Notes: generated by a model not told the origin, from the sequence alone. A DNA stretch of 64,000 nucleotides from Castanea sativa (GCF_040712315.1 NC_134013.1:16775001-16839000); one strand, 5' to 3'; shown: positions 12,193 to 26,342, counted from the first letter of the stretch. A program made the numbers and translations.

Positions 12193-13648
12193 GAGCATTC
12201 TTGTCAAGAATGCTAAAAATGCTAAAAGCCAAATTTTACTACCAACACACAATAATACCCACTACATCGAAGATTTCAAATGCCAAAATTTTTGACACAC
12301 AGCTACAGTGAGCCGTTATCTATAACAACTCACTGTTGCAATAATGTTAAACAAAATATATTTTTTATTCCAACGTTCACTTTTTTTTTTTAATTTTTTA
12401 ATTTTCTCTTCTTTCTTCTCTCTCCTCTCTCACTTTCCTCTTTTCTCTTTCCCGTAGCTTCTATTTCTCACTATTTCATAGTTTGAGCTCCTCCCCTCCT
12501 AGGTTTGTTGGTCGGGAACTTCAAAGCCCAAACACCACTGGACACGAAATCCACGCGCCGCTTATTGCCGAACATCTTCAACTGCATCTCCGATGAAACC
12601 CTAGCTCGTACCTTAGCTCCCGCTCTCAGTATCCACCATGACTGTCCTGCACAGTCTGATTCATCGTCGTCATTGTCACCATTAATTTTCGAGGTTTTCA
12701 CAAAGGAATAAGACGAGTGCTTATTGGAGACAATCCACTTTTGCCTTCGGAGTGTTGCCACCAATATAGAGGTAGAGCTTGACAGAACGAAATTAGGGTT
12801 TTGCAAAGAGGAAGAAGAACAATCTCCAGAAGCACGCCATCACTCACCACCACCTTCACCATGGGAATCTCAAGACTAAACTCTCTCTTCTCTCAAGCTC
12901 TTTCTAGTTTCCTTTTCTTTTCTTTTTTTGGCTCTTTGTTTGCTTAGTGGGTTTAGGAATTGAAAAATGGGATTTTTTATTTGGGTTTGGTTGTTAAGGT
13001 TTGAAAAGAAGGGATTTTAGTTTGGATTTGTGTTTGATTTCAAAGTGGGTTTGAGTTTGTGATTTGGTTTTGGGTTTGTTTTTGTTTGTGATTTTGGTGG
13101 TTGGGGGTTGAGGTTGTGGGTGGTAGTGGCTGTGGCAGTAGGTGAAGGCAGCAGCAAGGGTTGGGTTTTGCAGTGGATTTCGATAGGCAGTGGCAGTGGC
13201 AGTGGGTTGGGTATTGCAGTGGGTTTCTATGGGCAGTGGCAATGGGTATCAGTGGTTGTGGCAGTGGGTGTTGGTGGTGGTGGCTGGTGCCAGTGGGTTG
13301 GGTTTTGCAGTGGGTTTCAATTTGTTTCACAGTGGGTTTCGGTGGGCAGTGGGAGTGGGTTAGGTTTCTGATGGTGGTGGCGGCTTAGGTATTATGATGA
13401 TGTCGGTGGTTGGCGGTGGCCGTGAGTGGTGGCTTGGGTGCTTTTGTTTGGGAGAAGAGATACACAAAGAACGAGAGCGGAAGAGATGCAGAGGATAAAA
13501 AAGAATAAAAAATTATATTTTAATGAAGTGGTAAAAAATATAAAATCTTTGATATTAGGTATATTATAAAGTTGGATGTTAAAATAGATAAAGTAGTATT
13601 TTGAGATGCTAAATGCAATATTTTTTAGCAATCTTGATGTGAATGCTC
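12193..13648. mobile_element. PIF/Harbinger-like element with GAGCATTC ends
   Basis: Left: TTA (12190-12192) then GAGCATTCTTGTCAAGAATG. Right complement: GAGCATTCACATCAAGATTG, with TTA at 13649-13651. Both ends continue into TGCTAAAA and TTTTACCAC-type text. The core includes a CT-rich stretch (12400-12480) and a TGG/GCAGTGGGTT repeat field (13090-13390). Open frames in the repeat field encode Trp/Gly/Gln strings and are artefacts. Confidence 0.65.
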
Positions 13649-13733
13649 TTAGGACTTGAAATAACAAAGAGTTTTGATTGTGGATAGTCCTCAAACATTG
13701 TGGTCATAAAAATGTCAGATTAAGGGTCTGTTT

Positions 13734-13923
13734 GAAAATAATTTATTTAGCTGAAATTAAAAACTTTTTATCGAAAATGTAGGAAAAAAGTTGAAAGATA
13801 AGCTGAATAGTACAATAAGACCCATGAATAGTATCAAAAAGTGCAGTGAGACCTATGAATAATAACAAAAATAAACTAAAATTGTAAATTCGCTGAAAAT
13901 TTGAGCCCATCCCAAACCAACAT
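13734..13923. mobile_element. Short MITE with TAA flanks
   Basis: TAA|GGGTCTGTTTG at the left and CAAACCAACAT|TAA at the right bound 190 bp. The interior text (AAGACCCATGAATAG, GAGCCCATCCCAAACC) is typical of small plant elements. The terminal match is only moderate. Confidence 0.45.
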
Positions 13924-14438
13924 TAAATAACTTCAAATCTTGAAGGCCCATTCCTCCTTCATTTTCAAACCAACACAACTTAGACCAACCCATCTAATCA
14001 ATCTTCAATTTCATGATTTTTTTACCCACCAAAAGTTAGTAATAATAAAATTTTTAGTTCATAATACAACCCCTGATCTTAAAGCAGCCAGTGGCATATG
14101 TGGAACAGCCTGTGCCACGGCCTAAATTAACACTTCTGTACTTGCTTTATATAACAATTTCACTTTCCAACCATGAAACTTTATCCACGTACACCTGAGT
14201 TTTGATATCCTCAAAAGCTTTCTCTTTTGCCATGCCTATTACAGTTGGTAAACTCATGTTACTTCTCAAAATTAGTAGTTCTCATGACATCCATGGTATA
14301 GGTAATCTTCTCCTCAATTATTTACCTAACATTTTGACTAAAGAACAAAGTGATTTTGCAATTATTATTTTTTCTTCCAGTTTTTGACCTGAAGCTTCCT
14401 TGTAATATATTAAGAGGGAGGGAGAATATTCATAAAAT
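13924..14438. other. Intergenic DNA without a recognised gene
   Basis: Two short frames (13940-14125 and 14202-14387) have no recognisable domain. The text GGCATATGTGGAACAGCCTGTGCC at 14093 might be a decayed retroelement remnant, but this cannot be supported. Confidence 0.35.
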
Positions 14439-14697
14439 TAGGAGTGTCAATTTGGGTTAGCGTGTCGGGTTTGTGTCGTGTTGAGATAGGGGTATTTGAC
14501 TAAATGGCTTAACCCAAACCTGACTCATTTAATAATCATGTCATGATCCTTCAACCCTAACCTGACCTATTAATAAGATAGGTTGACCTGACCAAATCCA
14601 CTTGACATGCTTAATAATTAACGGATTGTGTTAGGTTGACGCGAATGTGACACAACCTATTTCAATCTGCTTAATATTAAATATAGCATCCATCTAG

Positions 14698-14740
<43 letters not shown>

Positions 14741-15144
14741 TACATCCCAAAAATAGTCCATACACTTCAAGTCTTCAACCCATTTTAATTTCCAATTATA
14801 TCTCTAGTAAGTTTTTGTAATTACTCACTTTTTTTAAAGTTTAAAATATAAGTTGGATATAATAGTTATTTGATAAATCTAAAATAAAATGAATATTTAT
14901 TTGTTATATGAGTTAAACATGTTGTGTTAAATGTGTCATTTCAGGTTGATACGAATAAATTGGTGTGTTAAACGTGTCTATTGCAGGTCACGCAGGTTGA
15001 CCCACTTATGACATGTCTCTTACTGTATCGGATTTGGATCGACCCGTTTATGACCCAAACCCACTAAGGCCCAACCCTAACCCGCAAAAATTCGTGTCAG
15101 GTTCGTGTCGTGTTTGTGGGTTGGGTCAAACATTGACACCTCTA
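14439..15144. mobile_element. hAT-like element with 8-bp target duplication
   Basis: Left terminus TAGGAGTGTCAAT and right complement TAGAGGTGTCAAT match at 11 of 13 positions. The flanks are CATAAAAT (14431-14438) and CATAAAAC (15145-15152), a 7/8 match of hAT length. Both subterminal zones are rich in GTGTCGTGTT/AACACGACAC and CCCAAACC text. The centre is a long (TA)n run (14701-14738) plus AT-rich DNA. There is no transposase. Confidence 0.7.
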
Positions 15145-17241
15145 CATAAAACACTATAAAGAAGGAAATATGTTTTGAAAACATTATTTAAAATGCTCAT
15201 CATCGTTAATTATGGACTATTGTGTAAGAAAAATTAAAGTGATTTGTAAATTATTCGGTTAATGAGTTAATAAACCATTTTCGAAAAAATTTTATACAAC
15301 TTTTATGAAAAATATAAAAAGTTGTCAAAAATATTAATTATTTTTTCTTTTTCAATAATAAGTTTCTAAAAGTTTTCCTAAACTAATGCCCTTAGCGCAT
15401 CCGTTAAGTTTTCCCATAAATAAAATATAAGTTATTAATGAAACTAATTAAGATAGAACTACCCTATATAATCTACTTTAGCCAAAAAAGGAAATAATAA
15501 GAAGAAGAACTACCCCATATAACCATTCTACAAATTATAGAATTTTTTTTGGAAAAATAATATTACTTTATTTTTAATTATTAAAAATAGCGTAGTAGGT
15601 AAATGATTTTGGTGAAAAATAGACGTGATTTTATGTATTGAGATTTTAATTTTTTTTAATTGAAATTGTGTTTTTACATTGAAGTTATGTTTTTAAAACA
15701 CAATTTTTAAAGAAAGGCTATACCTGAAATAAATTTATCACAACGCTACCTTTATCTTTATCTTTAATTGTAATTACTAATAAATAATATTATTTTCCCA
15801 ACACCCGCCCACACAAATTGTATTAGAAATAAATGAATATCATACTTAAAATTTCTAAGTTTAATGGATTTTATTTTTAAGAAAATATTCAGAAGATATA
15901 ATATTACTTTTATGTAGCATTGGTACGGGGGAATCCACATTATTCATGGTATCCAGATTCCTAAGAATATGATTTCTTGCAATCTGGATGCATATAAATA
16001 TAGCTATTTTTATATTTGATTTCATTGGGAATGTGTTAAGATTTCTAGAAATGTGAGATGATAATGTTTGGTTTATTCCTAGGAATTTTAAATGAATTAT
16101 TTATTTTATCATTCTATTCTTAGATTTGAACGTGAACTACCAAGTCCTTTAAAAAAAATCTTCCCCTAAATAAATAATGAAAAACAAAATATAAACTATT
16201 AATAATTTGTTGAGCAACACACACACAACAACAAAAGTAAATACCTAGCAATAATGGGGTCCCCTTCAAACCTTTTTTTCCCCACACATGAAAGCTAAAT
16301 AGAACTTTGTTAAAGAATGTATCAACAGAATTGTCTATCCTGTTTATGTTATTTTGGAGGGAAAATATAAAGAGAAACAAAAAAATATTGATGATTTGTT
16401 TTATATTTTATCTTAATTGCTTAAATGATAAAGAAAAATGGTTAAAATTGTCAATTTATATAAAATATAATTTTCTTTAAGTTTGTGAATTTGGATACTC
16501 ACATGTTTCAAAAGGAATCCACATTCCTACTAAAAGGGGTTTAAAGAGTGAATCCAGATTGTGTTGTCATTTGATTTTTTTGGCGTAATTTACAACCAAA
16601 CATGAAAATCTTTAAACAATATTGAGAATCTTAAAACATTACTCGTACTAAATGCCATATTAATGCTAAAATAAAGTACATTCTCGTTCTTTTATAACTA
16701 AAAACAATTTCCTAATAAAAAAACTTGAAAAAATTCCATTAAAAAAAAGAAGAAGAAAAAAAAGGCAATAAATCATAAATGTAAATTATTGGCCATTTTG
16801 ATACATATGTTTAAACAAATATTTTCAATTTTTAAATAATATTAGACATCTTTTTACATATTTTTTTCACCAACGTATTTTCAAAAAATACAAACAATAT
16901 CACTGGAAAAACGATACCAACCCTGCCTACGCAATCCAGCAGTAGAGTTAAACAACGATGCATTATTAGTTGGGTTTTTACGAACTCAGCTTTATTTGTC
17001 CCTCCTTCCCTCCGAGCTTCGACTAGGAACTCGGAAATTCTGTACGGTTTGCCGGTTCGTATAACTGTCCTTAAGTCAGTTAAAATCCTAACCAATAGTT
17101 AGTAGTAAGCAAGAGTAGTACTAGCCACTAACTACTAAGAACTAAGAAAAGAGATTTTTTTATGCAGGCAAAGAACATCGTTCGGACAAGAAGTAGAAGA
17201 AGTATAGATAGATAGATAGATAGATAGATTGAGATATAATT
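15145..17241. other. Region upstream of PXN
   Basis: AT-rich, no gene. GGGGAATCCACATT at 15928 and its relatives near 16517 (GGAATCCACATTCC) suggest a degenerate element between about 15915 and 16610. The last 140 bp before the PXN start should hold its 5' leader; it contains seven GATA units at 17204-17231. No TATA box or start site can be fixed. Confidence 0.45.
17204..17231. repeat. GATA tetranucleotide microsatellite in the PXN leader
   Basis: About seven GATA units end 11 bp before the ATG of the NAD carrier gene. Confidence 0.85.
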
Positions 17242-20200
17242 ATGTCGAACAATTCAAACGCCGTTGCGAATGGGCTGGCAGGAGCAGGAGGTGGTATCAT
17301 TGCCCAGATTATCACTTATCCCCTCCAAACGGTACACACTTGACACTGCACTCTACACACTCTATTCTAGAAGATCATATTCAAAATTCAAAATAGTACT
17401 GTAATTGGAATTGCAGGTGAATACGCGTCAACAAACAGAGAGAGTAGCCAAGAAAGGGTTACGTAATTCCCATGGGAACTTGCCCACTTCCAAACAACCT
17501 CCACCTGGCACGCTTCGTCAAATCCTCCAGGTTTCTTTTCTTATTTTTTATTTTATACTTTTGATTATTTTGATTATTTATTTAACAAAAAAAGAAATGA
17601 ATTTGATGTCTGTCAGGTCATTAGAACTGAAGGTTGGGGAGGACTTTATAGTGGCCTTAAGCCTTCTCTGTTCGGAACTGCTGCTTCACAGGTTTCCCCC
17701 TTTTGCTTTTTTTATTTTTAAAATCAACTATTCAATACTTTTTTTAAAAAAAATTGTATCTTGAATGTGTAAACTATTCACTAATTCTTATTAGTTTTTT
17801 TTTTTTTTTAATCAGAAGATAAGATAGTACACAGTACACACTCAGGCAACTATAATAATTAATTATTTCATGTAGTCGGTACATATGTAGAAGATACCTT
17901 CTCCAGGTTGTGGGTGTTAAAAGTTAAACCCACCGCCTAACTCAGTACTATATATCATGTCATTTAGTTAGTTACAATAGTAACGTGAAAAAGTTTCTTG
18001 ATTCTTGATATCATGATTAAATCTCGACATCAAAGTTGGAACTGTTTTGGTTTCACAGTGGTTACGAATAATGAATGCTTTTGCAGAATGATGTATCTAT
18101 GATCAGATGTCAGGGGACGGGCACCTTCAATTAACGGAGTAATTTTTAGGAACTTTAGGTAGTCTCCGAGTACGGAGAATGATTCTCACTCTCATATTTG
18201 TAGTAGGGTGCACCATGAAGGGAACACCATTTCTCCGTGGTCTGGGAGTAGCTAAGAATTTTTCCAATTAACATGCTTTCTTTAAAAGAGTTGTCAGTTA
18301 CATGCGCTCTAACACACATGCGTGATTTTAAACTGGAATTGTGAAATGGCCATTTTCCTTTCTTTAAGTTCCTTAGTAAAATGAACTATGGAATAAGACT
18401 GAGCATTTTTGACCGGAGGATATTGGCCTGACTCCCAAGATGGGATCACAAAGATGGATAAACCAAAAAGACTAATGGTGACCTTTTATTTTCATGTGAA
18501 GGCAGGCCAATGAGCTCTAGCTCGAACAGCACCTCCTCCCTCACATAAGAAAAGTGGAGGGTAACATTGTGGGTTCAAAACCCATTGCATGTGTAAAGTT
18601 ACTAATAAAAAAATTCATATGAAACCGGCAATCGATATTTTTCAAAAAGTTGGATATAAGAAAATGGGCACACAAACTGGGGAGGAGTGAGTAATGAAAA
18701 TTTCAGATGAAAAACAAGACTAATTGATGATTACAGTTGATTTCTAAAGCGAATTCATTAGCTCTGTGAAAGGGCTCAGCAATATAATCATCATAATGCT
18801 TCCAGGAATGACAAACTATCACTATTGAAGAAGACTACTTGGTGGCTTTTAATTTTACCAAACACACACACACACACCCTGGCCCACACCCACACGCTCA
18901 TTAGCAGGCATGTGATAATATGACCTGGATCATGATAACTATAGGGTAGTCATGGTGGTATTCAAGTGAAAATAATGGTGTTGGATTTATAACTCCAAAA
19001 GGTATTCAGTACTTCTGGTCAAAAATAGAGATGGGCTTGATCTTTGACTTTGATTCAGGACAGCCTAGAGCTTGATGTTTAGTGATGTCTCCTATCTGTC
19101 AAGGTTGGTTTGATGGTGGTATCTTGGTTAGGAGTGAAAGCACTATGGTTTGAGTTGATAGCATGGATTATAATGTGATTCAGCCCAACTGGTTTAAGAT
19201 TCCAAGAGAAAGTAGTCCATGGAGTCATTTAATTAGAATATTAGATACATTTCTATCCTTACAAGTTCATGGATTTTCATGTGCAGATTGGGAACTTAAC
19301 ATACTATCAATATCGTTCAGTATTATCTTGATTTTGATACTTAAGATTACTAAGCTTTAACTTCCTAGGAACATATGAGAGTAGTTATTATCTGTCTAAA
19401 ACCTTTAAGCATCATTAAATCTGAATTATATGAATGGAAAATCTGAGGTGAAGACTTCTTTTGGTTACCAAAAACTTCTATTTGCTGTGAACTCTCCTTT
19501 TAACAGCCTACATAGTCTCTGCATATTGTTCAACAACGAGTTAACTAGTTTTGCACATTTCTTGGCTTCATAAAGCTGCCTGATGTAGGTAGGAAAGCAT
19601 TATGGTTTAAGAAAGTGAGGAGGTTCCATAAGGATGAACTACCCTAACTCCCTAAGGCCTAAGTAATCTACTCAATGAGCAGCAAGCAGCATGCTGTTTT
19701 AGAGCCAATTCTAGAAGTTAAAAATGTCAAGAAATCTACATTTTATGACAATATAAATATTCCTGTGTACTCCAGTACATATACATCCGACCCTAGCTAA
19801 TTTTTTGAGGATCCATCGCCAACCCCAAATTTTTGGGATTAAGGCTTTGTTGTAGTTGTTGTAGCCCAGTATACATACCTATTAATAAAGAATTAAGATT
19901 GTATCCATGGCTGTGACCTTATCAGTTTGCCTATTCTTTTGCCTTGATCTAACTATTTTCTTCTTATGCTGCCAGGGAATTTATTACTATTTTTATCAGG
20001 TTTTCAAAAACAAGGCAGTGGCCATTGCAGCTGCCCATAGAGATAAAGGACGTGGGGATGGTACTGTTGGCATGTTCTCTTGGCTTGTTGTGGCAGCTAT
20101 TGCTGGGTACAGAATCCTTTCTTATGGCATTGAAACAGAAGTAGTCCCTTACTTTACATTCTCTTCATAGTAATTATATATTGAGGGAGTTTGGAGGTTT

Positions 20201-23200
20201 ATGTGAGAGCTTTTTTGAGTCAAGACTGGGAGTTAATTAGTGCCTGTCTGGCTATAACATGAGTGATAGTAAAAGTCAGGATTTAGTTTGAACGGGTAGA
20301 GGTAGTCCTACCTTCTTATTTATGATTACTAGGTTTTTCTTTGAATAATAACTTCTCAAAATGTCTTATCTTGCAGCTCCTTGAATGTGTTGTTCACAAA
20401 TCCTATCTGGGTTCTTGTAACTCGTATGCAGGTGCCTTCAAATTTTTGAGTGCTTATATATACTACTGGTTTAAAAAACTTCAATTTTAGACTAATGTTT
20501 TAAGTTAAAACCTTGAAAATGGTGTTTGCATTGATTTATTCTTAGATTCTACTCCAGGGTACTTTGCTGCTCATTTAGTAATTAAAATCTTATAAGAGCA
20601 ATTAAATTGTTAGCCAAGGTCTCTAACTCATATGGCACACTTTTGACCTTTCCTTCCATAACATTGGGATGGAGGATTGGTTTGAGACTCACTAGGTGCA
20701 TGTGTAACTTACCAATAGAAAAAGAAAAAGAAAAAAAGAGAGCAATTAATAGTTAAAGCATGGTCATGCTGCAAACCGCCATTTGCATTTATCTATCTTT
20801 ATTTTATTTTAAGTATCATTATGGGATTTCAAGTACATTGTCAGCCTGCTTCATAACTACTGAAGCACACACACACACACACACACACACATTTGATGGA
20901 TATGAGAAGGATAATTTTTATGGAATTGAGTGCTTCTATAGAATCTGTTATAACCTTTAATTGATTTAATTAGATTATGGACTCCTCAATACAAGCACTT
21001 TAATATGCTTTACAATGCCATAAAGACTCAATGCATGACTCTTTCTCTCACTCTCCCCTGTATCTTTTATATTTTTCCTCCTTTTATATGGTTTTAGACA
21101 CACACTCAAGCTGAAAAAAAGATTATGGAGGCAAGAAGGGAGGCTATATTGATGGAAGGTACTGAAAGTGGTTTGATAGAATCAACTTTGCAAGAAAAAT
21201 TGGCTGAACTTGATTCAGAAAAACCTCGTCCATATGGAACTCTACATGCGGTTGGTTCTTCATTCCCATTTTATTCTTTTGGTTTTTTGGTTGCAAGATG
21301 ACCTATCTTTTTGAATTTATGGTTGCTTCTACATCGATTTCATTAGTGATTCGACCTCTAAGAACACACTTCAAATATTTCAAAGGTGCAAAATGGTACA
21401 TAATATTATCTCTTCCAGTGCTGAAATAATTCTGTTTTCAGTTAGTTAAAGTTGCAGTAATGAGGCTAAGCAGACTTGTTGCAGGGATATGGTAAACAGG
21501 AAGAGTAGTTGCATCTTGAGATATATTTTGAAAAATATCATCTCAGGGAATGGAGTTCCTCTGACAATCTTGCTTTGCTTGCAAGCTAAGCTGTCACGTT
21601 TAAGCTCTCAGCCTGAAATCTATGAGTTCTAACTTTATTCACCTAAATAGATCATTGATAGATATAGACTCATAAACGGCTCTCTGATTAATATTCAGAT
21701 TACTCTGCGGTGCTGTTAAGTCCTCTGCTTGGATTAATTGAACATCAGTGTGGGCCAAGGCCTAAATTTTCAATAATTGAGATAATAATCTCTCCCAAGT
21801 AAAGATACACATTCTGGTATTTGAAAATTACAACTTACTATTGACAATTAGAAAATTGAAACATTGATATTCACAAGCTGATACTGGTGTTGACTTGAAG
21901 ATTAAATTATTTAAATTGCATGACATTGATTACAGTTTTACAAAGTTGAAGCAACTGTAATATTCCTAGTACCATTTACGTTGAAGCATGAAGCCCGATG
22001 AAGGTTTCAATATTTAGTAGAGTAAAACCAACATGTTAAAAAGTATGCGTGTCCATATTGTAATATTCCCGGTACCATTTACGTTGAAGCATGAAGGTTT
22101 CAATATCTATTAGAGTAAAACCAATATGTAAAAAGTATGCGTGTCCATATTTTGGAGCTTAGGTTAGCATGGCTTGGGATGTGTCAGATCAAGAGAGTTG
22201 TCACATAAAGCAGAAGGTTGTCAGCTTTCTATTGATTTTACCATTTGACACGAAAATGTTCTGGAGAGCATTTAAATTTTTTAATAATGAGTTCTTTGAA
22301 GTCTAAATATTACTTGGTAAATCTTTTCCATTTATTATTTGAATTATTTAATGGGTCAAATGAACCGGTGGTTAGATATATTTTTAGGTTTGTTTTCCTA
22401 GTGCCTGAGGAATCTATCATTCTCTCTTGTGTGCCACTTATTTAGGCTATAAACTCCAAAATTTTAACATCATATCAACCTAACAAACCTCATGATATTT
22501 GTAAATGACATGTCATTAGGGTTTTTTTTAGAAATAGTTTTTGCTAAATTAAGTTTCTTGGAACCATTAAATTTCCTTGTATGCTGTAAAATGAAAATTA
22601 GAGTTCAATATTCATCAATAATATTTCTATGAGAATTTCTCTTTCTTCTTGTGGATTATAAAGTTTTTTTGTGTGGATTCTAGGTTTTTATAGAGTTTAG
22701 TGAGGTTCCTTCCTCAATTTTCATGATTTTTTAGGTAGTATCAGATCTTGGTTAGCATGGACTGGTAGCCAAACAGCAAAGCTGATGACAACTAATTTGT
22801 TGAAGACAATCAAGGATATAGGCTATTTAAGCTTTTATGAAAGTTTAAAAGGTGGCATTACGATCCATTGGATGGCCTTATTGGTCAAGAATTATGCAAA
22901 TAGGAATAGTGGAAGCAATAGGAAAAGTCGTACTGAAGATTTCACTCACAGTCAACTTCTTGACGTGTTCCTAGACATGACAAAATTTCATTCTTTGATG
23001 AGATACAACAAAAGCCTTAGTCCCAAAAAATTGGTGACAACAACAACAATGAAGCCCTAGTCCCAAAACTTTGGGTCAGTTATGAATCCTCAACAAACTA
23101 ATCAAAGCCAGCCATATGTATTCTTCTCTACCAATATATCTTATCCAAAATTATACCCTCTGTTACTCCCTTAGTTAATATGTTGTTATTACTCCTCTTA

Positions 23201-23220
23201 CTCGTGTTATTTAGGTCTTC

Positions 23221-23254
<34 letters not shown>

Positions 23255-26200
23255 TCATTTCCTTAACTTGAATAAAATCATTCTCCCTTATTTGTTTATT
23301 AATTGCTCTTCTTTGCAAATGACCCTATCATCTGAACAACTCTTCATTATTATTTCATCAATAGGAGCTACCATTATCTTTAAACGAATTTATTCATTTT
23401 GTACCCTGTCTTTCCTTGTATTTCCACTTATCCACAATCACTATCCCCATTTACTGCTGTGAGAATTTTCCTTAAAGATGCAATACATCAAAAAATTGCT
23501 ACCTTCATTTTTCAGATAGCCTTCCACTAAGGAAAATCAGAACTAGTAGTCCTTCTCAAAACCTTACATGTCGATGGTAGAATTACCATTTCTATTTAGT
23601 TTCCAATACTCCTTATCTTCCTTCCCAATACGGATCCTAACCATATAAAATAAATAAAAAAGGGCACTGGCTGACTCCAATTCCCAATCTTGAATTGGCC
23701 TCGTAAAATAGGATTCCATGCATTGCTCCACCTATAACATCTATATAATAATCACACACGTTTGCAGTTTTATCCATTAGAATCTGAAAAAGTTTATTAA
23801 AAAGAATTTTGACACCTCATCTACACATCATATTATCATGCTGAAAACTCACTCTTTCATCGTCACCAATGATAAATCTAACAAATTTGGAGAAATAATC
23901 CCATAGCTTTAATGCATTTCCACTCCCGCCCCATGCATAGTACGTGAAGAGGAGTATTGAGAGATCCATGAAGAGGATAAAGTTAATCTTGTGTGCAATA
24001 CATTAAAGATTGTTATGGCAGAATGGTGTTATGAAATATAAGGTGATTCAAGTAAGTACAAAATTCATTCTTAGCAAAGAATGAAAAAAAAAGTCTTTTC
24101 AATTTCTTTTTCCTTGTATTATTATTTAAATATTATATAAAAAACACGTGGGGATTATGGGCAAGTGAATTCATATAAAGGGGATTATATTGGAAATCTT
24201 CACTCACGCACCAAATCAAGATTATTGACCAAAAACTTTGTATGTAAATGAGTTATGCATTCAGCCATCAAAATAAAATATTATAGAAGATCAAGTCTTA
24301 CCAAAGTCTGAAGAAGGCTTGTCATAAATGGAAGGTTGTAAATTATAATGACATCATGGAGAAAAAGATGGAGGTTATTGAGAAGATTCATGAAGATTTT
24401 GCTATAGAAAAAGATCATGATATTGAGATTGTTGAGAACATTGCAAGATTTTATTGAAATCAAGTCCTTAGGTATGCCTATAAACCTACAAGCCCAAGGA
24501 TCTGATTGATTTTGCTAACATAGTATCACATCATATTGATTCTGTCAGGGTTGAAAGATCTAATTTGGTTGTTGAATCCAATTTGATGGATCTTCTCAAT
24601 TTCGAATTCTAGTTTAACTCAACTAATGGATTGTAAGTTTGGCAAGAAGATGAAAGGATTAGGATGCAGCTCAAAATGTTTATTTTGTTGGTTGGGAAAA
24701 ATTCAACTGTCACTTTTGAATGATAATTTGAGGACAGGTTTGTTTCAAGTGGAAGGGTATGAGGAAAGATGTATGCATCATTGGAAGCTTTTTCTTTTTA
24801 CTTTTAAAATATGTAATTTTTGGAATAAGTTTTTGTTTTCTTGATTTAGTTGTTTTTAGGTTTCCCTATTTAAAGTCAGAGTTCTTTTATGATATTGTAT
24901 TAATTGGTTTTACTTAGAAACTAAATTTTCTTGTCCTATGTTAGAATAAAAATTGCGGCTTAGTAGTCATCAATAATATTTCTTTGTTCCAGAGTTTTTC
25001 TTGTGGATTCAAGGATTTTATAGCGTTTAGCTCTGTATTTGCCCTTCTTGTTCTTTCAAGCTTTGTCATTAACCTCTTACCCTTCATTGCACTAGTGCTT
25101 TGGTTTTTATATTTTTTTTTATCCATTATTGATTTTTATATTGCTTCTTCTTACTGTTCTACATGTGCATTACTGGCTAGGCATGTGAGGTTTATAACGA
25201 AGCAGGAATTACTGGATTCTGGAAGGGAATTGTTCCAACACTTATTATGGTTAGCCTTTATGGGTAATTGAATAAACTCAACATGCACAATTGAATTACT
25301 TCAGGTGTAATGAGTAATCTTGTTTTCAGGTGTGCAATCCTTCAATTCAGTTCATGATTTATGAGAGCTCGTTAAAACATCTAAGGGCAAAGCGTGCTAC
25401 AAACAAGCAGGGATCAACAAATGTAGCTGCTTGGGAGGTATAAGATCCCTTTCAAATGTTTTGAGTTGGAAGATGCAAAGTACCTTCTTTTGCTAATGGG
25501 TCTCATTTTTTGTCATTTTATGGAATTAAGCCCCCCCCCCCCCCCCTGGCCACAAAAAGAAACTTTCTCTCTCTATATCTGTCTCTTAATTTTAATTCTC
25601 TTGTGAAAAGGTTTTTCTATTAGGGGCCATTGCAAAGCTGGGAGCAACTGTCTCAACGTACCCCTTGTTAGTTGTCAAGGTGAAGTAAACCACTAGTCTG
25701 CTTTGTAATATTACTCTGTTGAGCAAGATAAAGAAAAAAGTTCTTCATATAAAGTTGGTTTGGCTGAAAAGTCTTCTGTATCATATTATCTTATATCAGA
25801 TTGAAATAAAACTCTGAACACGTTCATTTATTTTATTTAAATTTGTATTACTTACCTTTCCATTAGGCTTGTCAATCAAAACATTGAATTTTTTTCATTA
25901 CTTGGCATCCAGACTGCCATAGTACGCTTTTGCAATAACTTCTCCAATTTGAAGCTTCTTGATTGTGTCACTTCAAATGCCTATGCAGTCGAGGCTGCAA
26001 GCAAAGCAGGAGATTGGTGGGAATATCTCATTAAGATACTCAGGTTTGCATTTCAATGAAGAGCCATATTGTTCTTTTCAATTTCCCTCCAAAAATTTTC
26101 AGTATGTGGTCTTCATTCTCATTGTTATCTTCAGACTGCTAGCTTGGTCCATATATAAAATAATACACCAAAATTGAATGATGGATTGAGCTTCTTCTGT

Positions 26201-26268
26201 CAGGTGGTACACTTATTTCTAATTTTGCCAGAGATGTTAGTATGACAATTGGCTGACTATAATTTTTT

Positions 26269-26342
<74 letters not shown>

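Noticed and set aside
13108..13388. Overlapping frames rich in Trp, Gly, Val and Gln
   Set aside because: Translation of a TGG/GCAGTGGGTT repeat field inside a transposon-like element; no domain and no codon pattern.
22785..23060. 91-codon frame in PXN intron 6
   Set aside because: It ends in the dispersed ACAACA repeat and has no known domain; the reading is open by chance.
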